Source: Gaertneriomyces semiglobifer
Taxonomy: Eukaryota > Chytridiomycota > Chytridiomycetes > Spizellomycetales > Spizellomycetaceae
Assembly: GCA_025558075.1 (NCBI GenBank)
Contig: JAHLKF010000012.1
Location: 62,001 to 126,000 of the forward strand
Direction: 5' to 3'
Length of the DNA stretch: 64,000 nucleotides
A program made the translations under genes and the position numbers. The notes under the pieces are model-generated. The model was not told where the DNA came from and searched no databases. It saw only the letters and a list, made by a program, of their open reading frames with translations. Shown here in pieces: positions 43,063 to 54,045 of the stretch (positions within the stretch are counted from its first letter, which is position 1; the number at the start of each line of letters is the position of its first letter).

Positions 43063-43788
43063 ATGTCCAAACCGACCTCCCCACCTAAAGTCCTCCGTCT
43101 GTTCCCTTCCATCGTGTGCCCGTACTCGCAACGGGCACGCTGGGCACTCCGTGCGCTTGAACTCCCACACGAGATCGTGGAGATTGATCTGACCAACAAG
43201 CCAGAATGGTACTCACAGATCAACAGCAAGGGTAAAGTGCCCGCCTTGGAGTTGCCAAGTGGAGACGTTTTGACCGAGAGCATGGTGATATTGTGGTACT
43301 TGGAGGAGCTGGCTGCCAAGGAAGGGAAAGGGTATGCATTGATTCATTCTGCATTTCTCATTCGCATGCTTATACAATCAAACCTGTGTAGATTACTACC
43401 TGATGATCCCTATCTCCGTGCCCAAATTCGGCTGTCTATCGCCACTTTTGAGTCCGCGGTTCAATCCCCAATTTACGCTGCCCTCCGTAACAGTGACCCC
43501 GCACAAAAAGATCAGCTGAACAAGGCAATACTGTCGGGGCTAGACGAATTCTTCGCTACGGTTCCCGTGGACAAGCCCATCAACCCATTTTTGACCATCG
43601 CAACGTTTCCTTTCGTTGAAAGGCTGAAGGGTGTTACTTATTGGCGAGGACTTGAAATTCCCAAGCAGCACGAGAGATTGAGAAAGTGGATCGAGGCCGT
43701 TGAAAAGGACGAGACCTACCAGAAGATCCGGGCTGAAGAAGGTGCAATGATCGCACAACTTGAAAAGTTTGCAAAGCAGAAAATGTAG
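43063..43788 (+). CDS. Omega-like glutathione S-transferase, intron-containing copy
   Basis: Exons 43063-43331 and 43392-43788 encode 221 residues. The thioredoxin-like N-terminal domain carries SIVCPYSQRARWAL with Cys19 in the CPY position, the catalytic cysteine arrangement of omega-class GSTs and dehydroascorbate reductases. The glutathione-binding elements NSKGKVPALEL and TESMVILWYLEE follow. The C-terminal helical domain has PFLTIATFPFVERLKG. The frame extends upstream only from a TTG, so the ATG at 43063 was used. The 60-bp intron has no stop and keeps frame, so an unspliced transcript would add 20 residues between the two domains. A paralogue without the intron lies at 48826-49497 on the other strand. 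Confidence 0.92.
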   Translation: MSKPTSPPKVLRLFPSIVCPYSQRARWALRALELPHEIVEIDLTNKPEWYSQINSKGKVPALELPSGDVLTESMVILWYLEELAAKEGKGYALIHSAFLIRMLIQSNLCRLLPDDPYLRAQIRLSIATFESAVQSPIYAALRNSDPAQKDQLNKAILSGLDEFFATVPVDKPINPFLTIATFPFVERLKGVTYWRGLEIPKQHERLRKWIEAVEKDETYQKIRAEEGAMIAQLEKFAKQKM

Positions 43789-43879
43789 TGTTACTACTGC
43801 TCTTGTCTCGTGTTTTCGTGAGCAGCATTATATCCAGTGTAAGTTCAGTATCTAGTTAAATATAAATAAATTACATCCA

Positions 43880-45067
43880 TTACCATCGTGTATCCCCCCT
43901 ACTCCTGCCCACAATCCTTACTATGACGCCACTAACACTCTCAGCCCTTTCCAGCGTCCCGCTTCCAACTAAATCGCTTACAACCACATCCCAAGGCAAC
44001 CCACCCCCCTTAACGAAGGTTTCTTTCTCAGTCAGATCTCGTTCGAATAGCGTCTTATCCCTGCGTCGCTTGATTGCGGCTAGTAAATCCGAACGTTGCT
44101 TTTTCAGCGGAGTCAGGAAGGATGAAAGGGAGGGGTATGATATGTAGTATGTCGTGCTATTTGTGTTGGTCGGAAGACGTGTGTTTGTTGTTTGCGAAGG
44201 TGCGGAAGGAGTTGGATTAAGTGTCAGGAAACCAGCGTGGAACAGCATGGAAAGGTCAGCGTCCGAGCAGCTCATGTAAGACTGCAGAGAGGAAGAGGCA
44301 AGAGATGGGACTTGTGATTGTGGAGTTCTGAGAAAAGAAGCGAACCGTCCAAAAATGTCTTCACGTGCAGCACTCTCTTCGTCTTTCACTTCGTCTTCCA
44401 CAACGTGTGGTTGGTTTTGTGATGGTGATGTGTCTGTTCGTCTTCTCTTAGTTTTCTTCACATCAACCTTTTCCAAGGCGAGCGCACATAAATCCGCGTT
44501 CACACCAATACACCACTCGCCCACCCAATACTTCCTCAGCACACCTAGCTTCACCAGATGGTCAAGAGGCTTGTCAACATTTTGTGGGCCGATGGCACCG
44601 TAGAGCGTAGGGAGGGTGATGAGTGGAGGTATGTGGAATGGATGCACTGAGCGAAGCCTTTGATATTCCGCGAGAAGAGTGATATCGGATGGAGTAACCT
44701 CAGCTGCTATCGTTCTAGCTATAGATAGTTCAGAAGTAGTCTCACTTGATTCAACCGCACCGGAACTCGGTCGTGATGGCTGAGCAGGAGTCCGCGCTGG
44801 TGATGGATATGCGGCGACGCCGTACAAATTCCGCACGGGCGTCGTTACCGATGTTCCAGAGTTGAGCGCCCCGGTGGCAATATCAATCGTTGTGACGGCA
44901 TTTCGTACCGGAGTGGGTGTGGTGACGTTGCTTCTGACCCTGGTCAACGGTGGGGTGGCTCCTGCCTTGGTTCTACTCTTACTTGAGGCATCCACAATTT
45001 CTTGGAGGAACGGGCAGTGACCCCAAGTAAGCACCTCCCTAGTTCGTTTGTACTTTTTTGGAGGCAT
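43880..45067 (-). CDS. STK19: STK19-like winged-helix protein
   Basis: A single exon of 395 codons. Despite its name STK19 is not a typical kinase. It is a DNA-binding protein of winged-helix domains reported to act in transcription-coupled repair. Conserved blocks: the first domain HPFHIPPLITLPTLYGAIGP, then PLDHLVKLGVLRKYWVGEW; the middle block SDADLSMLFHAGFLTL; and the C-terminal block LSSFLTPLKKQRSDLLAAIK, with WDVVVSDLVGSGTLE leading to GVIVRIVG. These line up in order with the human protein, including the fall-off at a leucine/arginine-rich end. The N-terminal 130 residues are Thr/Pro/Val-rich and disordered, with near-repeats of a TPVRN motif (residues about 53-83). It is divergent from a small gene at 212 bp. 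Confidence 0.82.
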   Translation of the reverse strand: MPPKKYKRTREVLTWGHCPFLQEIVDASSKSRTKAGATPPLTRVRSNVTTPTPVRNAVTTIDIATGALNSGTSVTTPVRNLYGVAAYPSPARTPAQPSRPSSGAVESSETTSELSIARTIAAEVTPSDITLLAEYQRLRSVHPFHIPPLITLPTLYGAIGPQNVDKPLDHLVKLGVLRKYWVGEWCIGVNADLCALALEKVDVKKTKRRRTDTSPSQNQPHVVEDEVKDEESAAREDIFGRFASFLRTPQSQVPSLASSSLQSYMSCSDADLSMLFHAGFLTLNPTPSAPSQTTNTRLPTNTNSTTYYISYPSLSSFLTPLKKQRSDLLAAIKRRRDKTLFERDLTEKETFVKGGGLPWDVVVSDLVGSGTLERAESVSGVIVRIVGRSRGDTRW

Positions 45068-45279
45068 TCTTTTCCTTCAATGCCTCCAAGTATCGGATGG
45101 TCCGCTCGTTTGAGTTTTCAGAGGTGATTTCTGGTCTGAGAAATGCACAAATTCGAAGGAGTTTTCGTTACATTTTGTTATCGACCACACCAGGGATCTC
45201 AAAAATAAAGTTCTGGGACGAAAACTCGGTTGACAGTCGCTTGCTAGTAAAGTTATTATTATAGATGGCATATCCAAAA

Positions 45280-45635
45280 ATGGCAGACTCATCAGCACAA
45301 CCATCACAGTCGGTGTCAACGCCGACGTTACCGGCGCTTCCCACTCCAGAAGAAATTGCACGCAAGAAAGCTGCCGTAGAAGCAAAGTTTGGACCGGGGT
45401 ATTCACTGTGCACCACACTTACTGGTCTTCATACCAGCGCCTTAACTTCCTTTCCATAACGTTTAGGTCTTGGGAAAAGTCTCAGAGAACCGCCACACCC
45501 CACCGCTGCAATCCACACCTTCAACTCTTCCTCGCGTCGCTCAGCGAATGGCGTGTGTCTGAAGCCACAGCGCGTGGTGGACGATTCATCGGATGTCTTT
45601 GGGCGAAGGAGGGTGAGGAACCTCCGTTGTTCTAG
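45280..45635 (+). CDS. Small orphan protein, two exons
   Basis: Exons 45280-45398 and 45467-45635 give 95 residues; the upstream in-frame ATG at 45265 would add five. The first exon encodes a Ser/Thr/Pro stretch and a short helix (TPEEIARKKAAVEAKFGPG). The second ends SEATARGGRFIGCLWAKEGE with a stop at 45633. I do not recognise it. A 68-bp intron with a GTATT donor and TTTAG acceptor is typical here. An alternative donor one base later would enter another frame ending at 45690, with a more basic, less protein-like sequence. It faces PWP2 tail-to-tail at 97 bp. Confidence 0.42.
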
Positions 45636-45732
45636 ATTGCAGCCAGTGCGAACAGCCAATAGAGGGAAAATTTCCAAAACAACAAACTAGTTAATGGGTC
45701 TAATAAGTTACAGTTGCACAAGATCCTCGATG

Positions 45733-48512
45733 CTATATGAGCATATCCATGCTGACTTCTTCCATCGCGACTTCCCGTGTTTCCTCCTCCTTTTGTTGGT
45801 GTTTCCGAATGTTCGTAATATATTCGATTGTGTAGGTGTTCTCGGTTGACCTGAACATAAACAAAGTGAGTCACTGGAGCATGTAAGTGACGAAGAGAGA
45901 TCAGAACATACATTTTTGCCAAGGCGTCGTACGTTTGTGTCATCTGCTTCTGCAATCCTCTCAATGTTGAGGCGAACTCCAGTTTATGGTCCTTCAAATA
46001 CTGTCCATGATGTTTGAGTATCGAAACCGCCCACATCAAGTTGAACTGGACAGAAGGCGAAGCGTCCATGTAGGTGACCAAGAATTTGAGCATGCGATCC
46101 AGATACTTAACAGGAATCTCGCGAGCGACCAGGGTAATGCTATCAGCAGGAATCCCTTCGTACACTGCGCGGGTAATCTGGCGTTCACCAAGACGGAATG
46201 ACATGATCAACGCGCGGAGGTAGGATTTCTCCGCTAGCGCTTCAAGAATAGCGTCGGGTGTAATATCAATCTCCAGATCGAACGGGTCAAAGGTAAGAGT
46301 TTCGTCCAATGTGTAAATCATGAGACCTTCCGTAGATGCCGCCGCCCATGCACGGCCGGTTGGCGAAAACCGTACGCCTTTAGTGTACGCTGCCGGCCGA
46401 GTTTTTCGTAGCGAAGCGTCCCCTTTCTGAACTCCGGGTAATGATGTGTCTATCCGATCTTCCAAGTCTGAATTCTCTCCCGCGTCGTCCATCAAGTCTT
46501 TGGGTCCAAACTCTGTCATGTTCTTGGAGTTCAGCTTTTCCTGCATGCCGTCCATCGACAGGTTCTGCGAGATCTCGTACCGGTTGAGAAGAAGACGGGA
46601 GGAGATGTCATAGAGGCACACGTACTTTGAATTCCCGCCAGCGAGCACTGACTGTCCATCTGCTGTGAAACACAAAGAGGTAAAGTGTTTACCAGCAGAA
46701 TTGTTCGCCGCCGTTATACGGTCTGTGGATTTGCGTCCTCCACCGACATCTTTCCTGCCTTCGATAAGACCGGTCTGTGTCCCCTCAGTCACGTCCCAGA
46801 AACATATCTGACCGTCTAGCGTCGATGAAGAGAGCATGCGGCCGTCAGGACGGAAGGATATGCATAAGACTTCCGCTTGATGTTCAAAAGATTCGGTATT
46901 CGTATCTCTTGAGAATACATCCCACAGTCGTACGGTCTTGTCCCATGACGCGGATGCTAAGCGGCCGTCTGTTGGGGAGAATGCAAGGCTGCTGATCGGT
47001 CCTTCGTGGCCAGCAAAGATGTCCAGGAGTTTTCCTGTCTGCACGGACCAAACAAAGATCTCGAAGGTATCTGCACTCCCTGCGCATACGACTTCGCCAC
47101 TGGGATCCACCGCAAGGCATGAGAATTGTACCGGTGTCGGGGTGGTAAATGTTCGGAAATTGCGATACCGGATGAGATCGAAAGCCCTAACAGTTCCATC
47201 CAGGGACGCCGAGAATACAATCTGTCCTTGCTTGGCAAATTCAATCGCTTTGATTCCCGCGGTATGTTCGGTAAACGTGATGAAGCAATACCCAGTTTGC
47301 CCATTCCACAGTTTGACTTTCGAATCATCCCCACCTGTTGCGACAAACTGGCCGTCTTGTGAGTAGGCTAGACAACTCATTTCATGATGATGCCCTTGTT
47401 GTTTCAGAATATACGACTCTGACTGCCATTCCCAGACAAGCAGCTGGCCCAAGGTTGAGGAGCCAAATGCCAGCCATTCCCCTGAGCAATTTATAGCTGC
47501 CGTGTTGATTTTCTTTTGCGATATACTCAGTGTGTGAATGTTCGTAAAGTCTGGTAGCTCCCACAACCCAAACACACCCGACGTGAAGCCTACAACCAGT
47601 AGCCCTGTTTTGGCGAAGAACGAGGCGGAAACAACTTTGGCGTGGTTTTGATTGAAATAGTTTCGTGAAGCAGTCCTCCACCGCTTGATAGGCGTCTTCA
47701 CTGCTGATGTCTTTTTCTCTTCGATTTTCCGCTTCTTAGCATCAGCCTGTCCTTCTTCAGATGGCTCCTTTGCAACCGCCATCTCCTCTTTGGCACTCCA
47801 CTCGAACAAGGCCCCATCTCTCCCGACGGTGTAAATGATATCTGCGTCTTTCGAGAACCACGCCCCAAGAACAGCATCCCTGTGTCCAGATAATACGGCA
47901 CCCGGGAATCCGTCCACTGGATTTACGGCATACACCCGAGCTGTCATATCTTTGCTGCCCGTCACGAAAAACCTAGAGTCGGCCGACCAAGATATGCAAA
48001 GGACATCGTCGTAGTGCCCTGGAAATTTCCGGTGCAAAATGAACGGATTTACTTCCATCGTGAAACCTGGGGTCAACCAGACATGGATGTGCTTGTCGTG
48101 GGTTACGGCCAGGTATCTCCCATTTGGGCTAAATTGAAGGTCGCGGACTTTGGTTTTGAAGTTGAATTGGTGAAGAACGAATCGTCGCGGTACGTTTACA
48201 AGAGTCGCTCTCCCGTCTTCGTCGACTGCAATGAGAAGCAGGCCATTGGGTGATAACGCCAGGCGTGCGATATCCTTTTTCGTCTCGAAGGGGAGTGTTT
48301 CTGACCTGTTTCCAACGAGGTCAAAGACGGTGACCCTATTCCCCACGGGGCTTATGACAGAGTTTCCGTCGGGTGTGAAGATGACATTTCCTTTATGATA
48401 GACGGTCCCGCACAAGTTCGAGAACTGCAAAAAGGCAATACCCTTGAGTCTCAAGGGTTCTAATACCAACCAATATCTGAAAAGCTCTGCCTACCTTGAA
48501 ATTCGTCTTCAT
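45733..48512 (-). CDS. PWP2: Periodic tryptophan protein 2 (UTP-B / SSU processome)
   Basis: Exons 48512-48495, 48424-45912 and 45850-45733 encode 882 residues. Pwp2 is a tandem WD40 protein of the UTP-B complex in the small-subunit processome that cleaves pre-18S rRNA. Exon 1 is 18 bp (MKTNFK) and joins the family-wide FSNLCGTVYHKGN start. The first propeller includes HRKFPGHYDDVLCISWSADS (part) and VTGSKDMTARVY. The second includes GHHHEMSCLAYSQDG, VATGGDDSKVKLWNG and GHEGPISSLAFSPTDG. The C-terminal domain (LRALIMSFRLGE, YLDRMLKFLVTYM, LRGLQKQMTQTYDALAKM) matches Utp12-type helices. The last exon supplies the proper ending ENTYTIEYI and removes a long read-through frame of no biological meaning. 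Confidence 0.95.
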
Positions 48513-48825
48513 GTTGGTTACACCGCACACTGGATAGAGAGTTTCGCTGAACCGACGGATTGTAGGCTCTGTTCAAAATGCAAAGGACAAAAACATTTCG
48601 GGTGGCTTATTGATATCACGACCATGTCATGGTACTGTGCCACAATTCGCGGGCGTAGTTGTGCAAGAAGTGTTCACCTTCAATTCGTGAAGAATCGAAT
48701 GCAATTGCGGACGTAAGAGTCTTTTGATCACACAGAAGTGGAAGGAGAAACGGTGAATGAGCAATTTGGAGAACGGATATGTGCTACTAGGGAGTGATAT
48801 TGATGTAAAGAAAGGACAACAACTC
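48513..48825. other. Intergenic, PWP2 upstream region
   Basis: 313 bp between two minus-strand genes. It holds the PWP2 promoter and the 3' end of the second GST. No distinct element was seen. Confidence 0.4.
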
Positions 48826-49497
48826 TTAGATCTTCTCTTTGGCAAACTTCTTGAAACTCTCAATCATCGCGCTCTCGTCAGCTCTTGCTTTCAAATAACT
48901 TTCATCTTTCTCAGTTTCCTCTATCCATTTCCGCAGCCTTTCATACTCTTGAGTCTTGGGCAACTCAAAGTCGCGCCAGTATGCCACACCTTTCAATCTC
49001 TCAATCCACGGGAAGGTCGCAATGGTCAAAAATGGATTAAAAGGCTTGTCCGCCGGAACGGTGCTCAAAAACTCTTGCAACCCGGAAAGAATAGCCTCAT
49101 TCAGTTGAGACTTTTGTGCAGGATCCGTGTTGCGAACAGCATTGTAAACGGTGGGGATGACGGACGACTCAAACGTCGCAATAGAAAGTCGAATATGGGC
49201 GCGAGCATATGGGTCGGTGGGAAGCAAGCCCTTCCCTTCCTTCGCAGCCAGTTCTTCCAGGTACCACAGAATGACCAGGCTCTCGATCAGTATTTTGCCA
49301 TCCTTCAGTTCAAGAGCAGGCACCTTTCCTTTGGGGTTGACCTGCGGATACCACTCGGGCTTGTTGGCGAGGTCAATTTCAACGATCTCATGCGGAAACT
49401 TATAAGCTTGCAGCGCCCATCCAGCACGCTGAGCGTAAGGGCAGATGATAGCGCGGAACAACCGCATCGAGGCAGGTAGGCTGGAGGGTTTGGCCAT
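48826..49497 (-). CDS. Omega-like glutathione S-transferase, intronless paralogue
   Basis: A single exon of 223 residues from an ATG at 49497. The frame continues upstream only from a GTG, which was rejected. Cys19 lies in AIICPYAQRAGWAL, the same position as in the copy at 43063. Long identical blocks are shared (EGKGLLP, PFLTIATFP, LRKWIE), along with EWYPQVNPKGKVPALEL. The point where the plus-strand paralogue carries its intron (KEGKG/LLP) is continuous here. The copy at 43063 has EAVEKDE where this one has EETEKDE. Loss of the intron could reflect a retrocopy or a simple intron loss. A substrate is not predictable from the sequence. Confidence 0.92.
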   Translation of the reverse strand: MAKPSSLPASMRLFRAIICPYAQRAGWALQAYKFPHEIVEIDLANKPEWYPQVNPKGKVPALELKDGKILIESLVILWYLEELAAKEGKGLLPTDPYARAHIRLSIATFESSVIPTVYNAVRNTDPAQKSQLNEAILSGLQEFLSTVPADKPFNPFLTIATFPWIERLKGVAYWRDFELPKTQEYERLRKWIEETEKDESYLKARADESAMIESFKKFAKEKI

Positions 49498-50837
49498 TTC
49501 GAATATAGAAGCGAATAGTGCTGGTGGGAGGAAATATTGGACGACAACCCTTTCAAGCGATGCTGCTTTATAGCGCTGGAAACAGTGAGAACATGCAGTC
49601 GTCGCGACTGAACGCGTGAATGTTGCGCCAACAGGATGACAAACGCTGAACACTTTTTGTCATCGTCGGTGACTACACATTCTGGTCTGCCCGGCAGTCA
49701 GTCATAAACACAGACAGAAAATAGCCTTACACTTGCTTGAGAGAAAGCGCAACGTTCATCTCTTCATCTGGACATGCGTCCTCCGTCGGCGAGTATGTTT
49801 AACAGAGCAAACACGTGACTATGTATGCATGTATCTCACGTGAACTCTCGTGCCCTCTGTTAAGACCCGCGGGAAAAGCGTCTCGTTCTCAACAGTCGAA
49901 GCCATTATTGTTTACTTTGAACTGTTGATTGAACTGATGAACGGAATGAGCGTAGTAGGACTGCATGAATGAGTTGGTGATTTCCAAGGCCGGATGAGGT
50001 TTAGTTTCGAGTAACAAGATGGTGACAGCGGGGCCACTGTTAATCAATCATCAATGCATCGTTGTGATAACCGACTGTTGTGCGCATCCCACTCTGATGT
50101 CGTCTGCGGCGTTGAAAGTTGACGCATTCCTCATAGCCTTATTCACCATCCTCAAGTTAAATCATAATCATTTATCCTCCTAATCCTCATTCCTCATATA
50201 CCTCATAATCTTCATAATCGCCGTTCCCGTCGCCGTTAACAAAAAACCCAAGTTGCGCCTCGTCACCCCCCATTTTTGAGTCACGCTTTCCACTCACCGC
50301 CTCTCTTCTACGCAACACACTCTCCTCTTAAACACTCGCACACACACACACACACACAATCTCACCATCTACACACGCCGAGCAAACAGACAGGGATAGG
50401 GAAGCGCGCCAAGTACAATCAACCTCCCCCTCACTAAGGAGAGAGTCTCCCAGGAATTAGCCAGAGAAGTCTCGCCGTGGGGACTTGCTACCCTCAAGTT
50501 GGCACTTTTTGCGAAAACCGGCAACATACTATTTTGAGTGTTTGACCGTGCAAGCGCGAGGTTGCTAGACCGACCAAGCGGACGAATTACCATTTTGCGC
50601 CTTTTCGGAAGACGGGGAATGATTATCACTCCTGCAGAAGCTGGTATTTTGACGAGAACGAGAAACCCGCGGACGCTCTACTGCCAATTCAATCATCCCG
50701 CGCTTCCTTGCTGCAAACGGATAGGAGCTCACACAATCAAACTAAACCCACCGAGCAGAGACCACATCCTTTTTCATCCCGGGCATCAGACTGCCCGGTA
50801 AATCCAAAAGAGAGCAAAAAAGCGAAGTAACGAAGAA
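49498..50837. promoter_or_regulatory. 1.34-kb divergent upstream region, GST paralogue and CCR4
   Basis: The largest divergent intergenic region of the window. It contains T/C-rich repeats (50170-50220), a CA dinucleotide tract (50339-50358) and probably a long CCR4 5' leader. Plus- and minus-strand frames here have no recognisable content. No TATA box was assigned. Confidence 0.5.
50339..50358. repeat. CA dinucleotide microsatellite
   Basis: Nine to ten uninterrupted CA units about 480 bp upstream of the CCR4 start codon. Confidence 0.85.
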
Positions 50838-52884
50838 ATGACTGAAAAAGACGATCGTAATCCATATGCGAACTATCCCATGGGCGTGCAAGGGTACTAT
50901 TCCTACAACGCTCCAGGGTCGCCCGCTCACAACTCATCAGTGGGGCCAGCACCCTCTTCGCCCGCCTTTGGAAATGGGACGTATGGAAATCATGGGTCGA
51001 TACATGCTTCGGTGCCGTATCGGTATCCGAACCACATGCAACATCTTGGCCAAAAAATGCCCAACCATCACAGTATGCACCAGTCCCCGCAGTTGAGTCA
51101 TGCCGTACCGCCTTACCAACAAATGTCGCACGTCAGCACATCCTCTGCGCCGGCGATCAATGCGATCGCGACATCTGTTCCTGGGCCTATCCAGGGACCA
51201 CACCACCAGAAACAAGTAGATGCGGCGTTATTGTCTCGCCAAGCTTCATCCCAGCACTACTACGCACGCTTATTTGCGGCGTCAGCAAGATCTTCGAACC
51301 CTGAGACTGGCGCGACTGTCAACGGCGTATCCATACCGCCGGCTCAAAAACCGTCAGAGTGGACAATGGTGGATTTTGGGGGCATGTCGCTTCTAAGAAT
51401 CAACAAAAGCGTATTCAAGTTCAAATTTCTGACAGCCCTGTTTCTTAACCACAACGCTCTTTCTGTCATTCCACCAGAGATCAAGCAATTGACGTGCCTG
51501 TCTCTCTTGGATTTATCTGGAAACCGACTGTCCACGTTACCGTCAGAAATAGGAATGATGGTGACGCTCAAGGAGCTGCGACTGTTTGACAACGAGTTGA
51601 CATTCCTTCCTACTGAACTGGGGACACTGTATCAGTTGGAACTCCTGGGACTGGAAGGTAACCCTTTGAACGAACCAATAGCAAGTATGATCCAAAAGGA
51701 GGGGACGACGGCTGTGGTACATTATTTGCGCGATTTGGCACCAATGGGCATTGGGCCGCAGGAACGTGATTGGATTCAAGTGGATGCTGGCGAGGATTAT
51801 AATCCGGATGGCAAGGATTCGTTTACCGTAATGTCATACAATGTCCTCAGTGAGAAATATGCACCACCACAATCCTACGCCTACACACCGTCGTGGGCAC
51901 TAAACTGGGAGTATCGTAAGGATTTAATTTTGGTCGAAATAGGAAGATATAACGCCGATGTGGTCTTCCTGCAGGTACGTAGGACTGTTAGACGGCTTGA
52001 GACCCTCCTTATGCGGCGACTTAATATTTTGACTTTTACAGGAAATGCAAGCAGATCAATACGACGAAACGTTCAGAGAACATTTAGCGTCGTTGGATTA
52101 CGAAGGTGTCTTTTATCCGAAATCTCGCGCGAGAACGATGTCGGATTATGACCGAAAACAAGTCGACGGATGCGCAACCTTTTGGAAAGCGAGCAAGTTC
52201 TCGCTGCTCGAAAAACATTGCATAGAGTTCCAGCAGATTGCACTCCAACGTCCGGATCTCCGTAAAGCAGACGACGTCTTCAACCGCGTCATGATTAAAG
52301 ACAACATAGCCACTGTCGCATACCTTCAACATAAGCATACGGGTGTCAAGATCCTCACCGCAAATGCGCACTTGCATTGGGATCCGAGTTATCGGGATGT
52401 CAAACTGGTGCAAACCGCGATGATGATGGAAGAATTGGAACGACTTGGCACCCCGTGGGCTCGGACCCACAATAACAACATGGATGCCACCAAAATCCCG
52501 CTCCTTGTCGCGGGAGATTTCAACTCTTTACCTGATTCGGGTGTGTACGAGTTCATATCGTCAGGCCGTGTCGCTCAAGATCACCCCGACTTTCAGAACT
52601 ACACATATGGCCCGTACACCTCGGAAGGCCTTCACCACCGGTTCCCACTCCAAAGTGCTTACTCCCACGTTGGAGAGTTACCGTTTACGAACTGGACGCC
52701 AACATTCAAAGGGACGATTGACTATGTGTTTTATTCACAGAATGCGTTTAGAGTTAATGGCCTATTAGGTGCCCTGGATATGGAGTATATGGAGAAAGTT
52801 GTGGGGATGCCGACCCCACATTTCCCGAGTGATCATGTGCCGATTGTGGTGAGTTTGAAGGTTGAAGGAAGGAAGAGGGGGTAA
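50838..52884 (+). CDS. CCR4: Ccr4 deadenylase (LRR plus endonuclease/exonuclease/phosphatase fold)
   Basis: Exons 50838-51974 and 52042-52884 encode 659 residues. Ccr4 is the catalytic poly(A) nuclease of the Ccr4-Not complex and governs bulk mRNA turnover. The first 170 residues are Pro/Tyr/His/Gln-rich and disordered. Leucine-rich repeats, which bind Caf1, follow at about 175-290 (LTCLSLLDLSGNRLSTLPSE, LKELRLFDNELTFLP, LELLGLEGNPLNEP). The catalytic domain starts at SFTVMSYNVLSEKYA. Metal and catalytic residues: Glu380 right after the intron (LQ/EMQ), Asp538 and Asn540 in GDFNS, Asp643 and His644 in SDHVP. The single intron splits the domain exactly before the catalytic glutamate. No deviation from an active enzyme is seen. 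Confidence 0.96.
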
Positions 52885-53274
52885 TAGATTATAAATAAAA
52901 ACCGTTAAAAAAAGTTCGAGTCTTTGCTTCATTCTAGTTGTTGCTTCAGGAACACTGTACCCGGCTACGCAGCATCTACATACACTGACGACAAGGAGTG
53001 CTACGTACATATTATCTATCACTTCCTTGATCTTAAGATACAGTACCTCAGCTACGGATACCAAGGTCGCTTTGATGCACACCTTAACGTTGGAATGGCG
53101 CTAGGGCTGCACGGTTCAAGCGCCCGCTTGCGGCAACCATTGCGTTTCATGTCAATAAGACGCAGCCATGGTATCTCCACACATCGTCCGTCTGCTCGGA
53201 TGATCTCCTTCCAAGCTGGATATGCCGAAACACTTTCCGTTATGCAGCAATCGCGGCTGCACAACGTCTTACAA
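52885..53274. other. Convergent 3' intergenic region
   Basis: 390 bp between CCR4 and the OXLD1-type gene. Long frames on both strands overlap here but lack coding character. An A-rich poly(A)-signal-like stretch (ATAAATAAAA) follows CCR4 at 52892. Confidence 0.4.
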
Positions 53275-53929
53275 TCATTTTCTGCCACTCATCATCTTCT
53301 CCATCTCCAAAAACGCCTTCAATCCAGGATCCATGTCCACATCCTCTATTGATTGAACACCCTCTTCGAGTTGGCCTGACGCCTTTTTGCGGTCTCGGTA
53401 CTCTTCGAGTTCGCTTTGGTAGATATCCCATACGCAGTTGGCGCATCCAGACATGCAACAATTTGTTGGAGGTATGGGCGGTAAAAGTACTGATGGCTGT
53501 AAAGACGTCGGTAGTTCTATGTCCTCTGATGGCGGCGGGTCCGGCAGTGATGGTTCTGTAGGTGACGGGGTTTGACTAACGGCGTTGCTGGTGTTGGTAA
53601 GCTTTCGAGGATCATGCTGCTCGCTATATGGCTGGGATCAGCAGCAGCAAAAGTAAGCAGAAGTAGGATTGATGAGTCTTCTTTTGTGGTGCCTAAGTAT
53701 TGGCGATTCAACAGGCGTCACAAACCTGCTGAAGAATCAAGTCCCAGAAGCCTTTGTATTGATTGCGAAGTGCCAACGCAGAGCTGTGGATTCGTCGATT
53801 GATTCCAAAAACAGGATGAGGATGGAAGAAGAGGTTCATGGGGTACATCGTCCACTCAACTTGCTCAAGCCATTTGGTCTCGATTTTTTGGAGGAAGAGC
53901 ACTCGCGCGTGTTGCCGATTGACATTCAT
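53275..53929 (-). CDS. OXLD1-type mitochondrial oxidoreductase-like protein
   Basis: Exons 53929-53726 and 53631-53275 encode 186 residues. The C-terminal half carries the small oxidoreductase-like domain with its Cys motif [19 protein letters not shown] and EYRDRKK, typical of OXLD1/YPL107W-type proteins reported in mitochondria. The function of that family is poorly defined. The N-terminal exon ends with [17 protein letters not shown], a plausible internal mitochondrial presequence, so translation may start downstream of the listed ATG. A Pro/Ser linker precedes the Cys motif. The 94-bp intron is the second longest inferred in the window. It is divergent from GNA1 with 116 bp between starts, the tightest head-to-head pair of two confidently identified genes. 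Confidence 0.75.
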
Positions 53930-54045
53930 CCATTCCTCTTCATCTTAGCAGAGTAACCGTGCACGGAGAGGCACCTCTTGCATCCGTAACGCCTAATCTC
54001 CACCACCGATTCCTTTCTTGGTACCAGAGACCGAAACGCTAAACA

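Noticed and set aside
43880..45067. Annotation as a protein kinase from the name STK19
   Set aside because: No kinase motifs (glycine loop, HRD, DFG) are present. The family is winged-helix.
45467..45690. Alternative reading frame of the small gene ending at 45690
   Set aside because: It needs a donor one base later and gives a highly basic, low-quality sequence. The frame ending at 45635 is more protein-like.
49498..49653. N-terminal extension of the second GST from a GTG at 49653
   Set aside because: GTG starts are not expected for a nuclear gene, and the ATG at 49497 aligns with the paralogue start.
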